A stretch of 64,000 nucleotides of DNA from Donghicola eburneus (GTDB lineage: Bacteria > Pseudomonadota > Alphaproteobacteria > Rhodobacterales > Rhodobacteraceae), in assembly GCF_900115865.1 (NCBI RefSeq), contig NZ_FOXY01000009.1, positions 62,001-126,000 on the forward strand, read 5' to 3'. A model generated the notes under the pieces. It had not been told where the DNA came from, searched no databases, and saw only the letters and a program-made list of their open reading frames with translations. The position numbers were made by a program, and so were the translations under genes. Below are positions 62,376 to 64,000 of this stretch, in pieces. Positions within the stretch are counted from its first letter, which is position 1, and each line of letters starts with the position of its first letter.

Positions 62376-63446
62376 ATGCTGGGACAGGCAAAGCAGCGCG
62401 CGCAAACATTTTGCGACGACTTCGGTCTGGATCTGCCAATCCTGATGGCGCCAATGGCAGGCGCTTGCCCGCCCGCATTAGCCGCAGCTGTTATGAAAGC
62501 GGGCGGAATGGGCGCTTGCGGCGCTCTGCTGATGGCGCCTGACGCTATTGCCCAATGGGCGGCGGATGTCCGAACCACGCAGGCAGGCCCATTCCAGTTG
62601 AACCTGTGGGTTCCGGACCCAAAACCGGCCAGAGACCGCGCGCACGAAACGCGCGTGGCGGATTTTTTAGCCCAGTGGGGGCCTCGACCAACAGAGATAT
62701 CAGCGGGTCTTCCTGTCTCTTTCGCTGATCAATGCGACGCCTTGATTGAGGCGCGCCCCGCTGTGGTCTCCTCGATCATGGGTATTTTCCCGCCGGAAGT
62801 GTTCGCGCAACTCAAGGCGCAGGGCATTCGATGGTTCGCGACAGCCACGAGTGTCGCAGAAGCGTTGGCGGCGGAAGAGGCCGGCGCAGACGCGATTGTC
62901 GCCCAAGGCAGCGAGGCCGGCGGACACCGCGGGGCTTTTGACGCGCAGAATGCGGCCGCGCAAACGATTGGGCTTGTCTCTTTGGTACCTGCGATTTGTG
63001 ATGCGGTGAAGGTTCCAGTGATTGCAACTGGCGGTATCGCGGACGCACGCGGTGCGCTCGCAGCACTGGTGCTCGGGGCGTCGGCTGTCCAGATCGGAAC
63101 CGCCTTACTCCGGACGCCAGAGGCCGCCATTCCAGCGGCTTGGGCCGATGCCATCGGACGCGCTCGCCCCGAGGATACGGCCGTCACCCGCGCATTTTCT
63201 GGACGCCTCGGGCGGTCCTTGCGCACAGACTACGTGACCGCAGCCGAAGCGGCCGATGCGCCCGAACCATTGCCATATCCACTACAACGATCCGCAACGG
63301 GACCTATGCGCGCGGCTGGAACACAGGACAACGATATTGCCAGATTACAGGCTTGGGCCGGCCAAAGCGCCGCTCTCGCACAGGCCGCACCAGCAGAGGA
63401 TGTCGTCAGAAACCTGTGGGCCGAAGTCAAAGCGGCCCTTGGGTAA
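62376..63446 (+). CDS. Nitronate monooxygenase-like FMN protein (NPD family)
   Basis: 356 residues, TIM barrel. N-terminal PILMAPMAGACPPALAAAV, FMN-phosphate segments VIATGGIADARGALAALVLGASAVQIGT near 210-240, and the active-site GSEAGGHRG near 188 with the catalytic His of nitronate monooxygenases and related flavoproteins. Detoxifies nitronates, or in some relatives acts as an enoyl reductase. 133 bp after the sugar ABC operon, so possibly independent. Stop is 7 bp from a convergent gene. Confidence 0.9.
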   Translation: MLGQAKQRAQTFCDDFGLDLPILMAPMAGACPPALAAAVMKAGGMGACGALLMAPDAIAQWAADVRTTQAGPFQLNLWVPDPKPARDRAHETRVADFLAQWGPRPTEISAGLPVSFADQCDALIEARPAVVSSIMGIFPPEVFAQLKAQGIRWFATATSVAEALAAEEAGADAIVAQGSEAGGHRGAFDAQNAAAQTIGLVSLVPAICDAVKVPVIATGGIADARGALAALVLGASAVQIGTALLRTPEAAIPAAWADAIGRARPEDTAVTRAFSGRLGRSLRTDYVTAAEAADAPEPLPYPLQRSATGPMRAAGTQDNDIARLQAWAGQSAALAQAAPAEDVVRNLWAEVKAALG

Positions 63447-63453
63447 CGCTGCG

Positions 63454-63999
63454 CTATTCGGCGCGTTTCCAGGTCTGGGGTGTCAAATAAACCACGCTCT
63501 CATCGACGCTGACCATCAGATCGCCATCTTGAATATTCACCTGCAGCTTCATTGCGCGGCTGGCCAGCCCCGCCAGCGCCGCCGTGTCTTCTTCGGTCAG
63601 ATTTACGACCTCTAGGCTCGCAAAACGGGCGGTGCTGTTCTTGACCTTGTCCCACCAAATCTCAGCCGGTTTGCCGCCATAGGCGTAGATATAGACTTTG
63701 CCCGCCTTGGCACAGGATTGCCGGATGACCTTCTCGCTTGGCAACCCGAGAGCGACCCACACATCTAATTCGCCACTCAAGCTTTTCTGCCAGATATCAG
63801 GCTCGTCGTCCGAGGATAGGCCTTTGGTCATCTCCAGATGCTCGTGGGCATTCAGCGCAAAGGCGACAAGCCGCACCATCAACCGCTCATCGGTTTCTGA
63901 CGGATGCTTGGCCACGGTCAGCTTGTGGGTCTCGTAATAGTGGCGATCCATGTCCGACACGGAAAGTTCGACTTTATAAATGGTAGCATTCTGCGCCAT
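63454..63999 (-). CDS. yaeQ: YaeQ family protein
   Basis: 181 residues, full length and ending at the window edge. Family landmarks are ATIYKVELSVSDMDRHYY at the start, HPSETDERLMVRLVAFAL near 32, EPDIWQKSLSGELDVWVALG and YIYAYG. YaeQ has a PD-(D/E)XK nuclease-like fold; E38 and D66, plus the E77-containing segment, lie in the fold's acidic core, but no biochemical role is established. Convergent with the nitronate monooxygenase-like gene. The promoter lies outside the window. Confidence 0.92.
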   Translation of the reverse strand: MAQNATIYKVELSVSDMDRHYYETHKLTVAKHPSETDERLMVRLVAFALNAHEHLEMTKGLSSDDEPDIWQKSLSGELDVWVALGLPSEKVIRQSCAKAGKVYIYAYGGKPAEIWWDKVKNSTARFASLEVVNLTEEDTAALAGLASRAMKLQVNIQDGDLMVSVDESVVYLTPQTWKRAE

Positions 64000-64000
64000 G

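Overview
The window looks like a chromosomal stretch from a marine-type alphaproteobacterium of the Rhodobacteraceae (Roseobacter group). This rests on gene content and style: GC-rich coding, many ATGA/TAATG start-stop overlaps, TRAP and tripartite tricarboxylate transporters, a form I CO dehydrogenase cluster, an XdhC-like CoxF, and many small substrate-specific catabolic islands each with its own regulator. No rRNA, tRNA, CRISPR array, prophage or intact insertion sequence was seen.

Layout. (1) 1-6216 (+): an apparent organosulfonate module: SsuD-like flavin monooxygenase (cut by the window edge), aldo/keto reductase, flavin reductase, TRAP transporter (small permease, large permease, binding protein) and a YeiH-type putative sulfate/sulfite exporter. 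(2) 6386-8023 (+): a stand-alone double ABC ATPase of the dipeptide type. (3) 8222-13709 (-): RND efflux pump, its membrane fusion protein, a DoxX-like protein and Fe superoxide dismutase, divergent from a SufR-like regulator (13798). (4) 14926-23832 (+): MarR regulator, SDR, FAD amine oxidase, peptide-type ABC binding protein and two permeases without an ATPase, then two more FAD amine oxidases. (5) 23945-32634 (+): MHYT-LytTR regulator followed by coxMSL-coxDEF-(51-codon ORF)-coxG. An exact 14-bp direct repeat with a 21-bp period lies in front of coxM and is a strong candidate LytTR operator.

(6) 33181-34796 (+): DUF3500 lipoprotein-like protein and a small periplasmic HPH/EF-hand-like protein, convergent with (7) 34793-37797 (-): FecBCD-type metal/siderophore ABC importer, divergent from a methyltransferase. 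(8) 38814-44167: dihydropyrimidine-dehydrogenase-like flavoprotein, LysR regulator and TctC/TctB/TctA transporter. (9) 44282-49396: alcohol dehydrogenase, Baeyer-Villiger-type monooxygenase, AraC regulator and family VIII-like esterase. Together these suggest a route alcohol -> ketone -> ester -> alcohol plus acid. A nested inverted repeat lies between the divergent dehydrogenase and monooxygenase.

(10) 49493-54463: a second AraC regulator, then 2-hydroxyacid dehydrogenase, SDR and an enolase-superfamily enzyme (sugar-acid catabolism) on the minus strand, with a divergent GntR/FadR regulator and a perfect palindromic operator candidate. (11) 54473-62242: AraC regulator divergent from a GH3 glycosidase plus complete sugar ABC importer. 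(12) 62376-63999: nitronate-monooxygenase-like protein and a YaeQ protein.

The best candidates for something little described are the TRAP-fed sulfonate module, the triple FAD-oxidase locus with an ATPase-less transporter, the LytTR operator and small ORF of the cox cluster, and the Baeyer-Villiger island with an altered fingerprint and a long-range operator.
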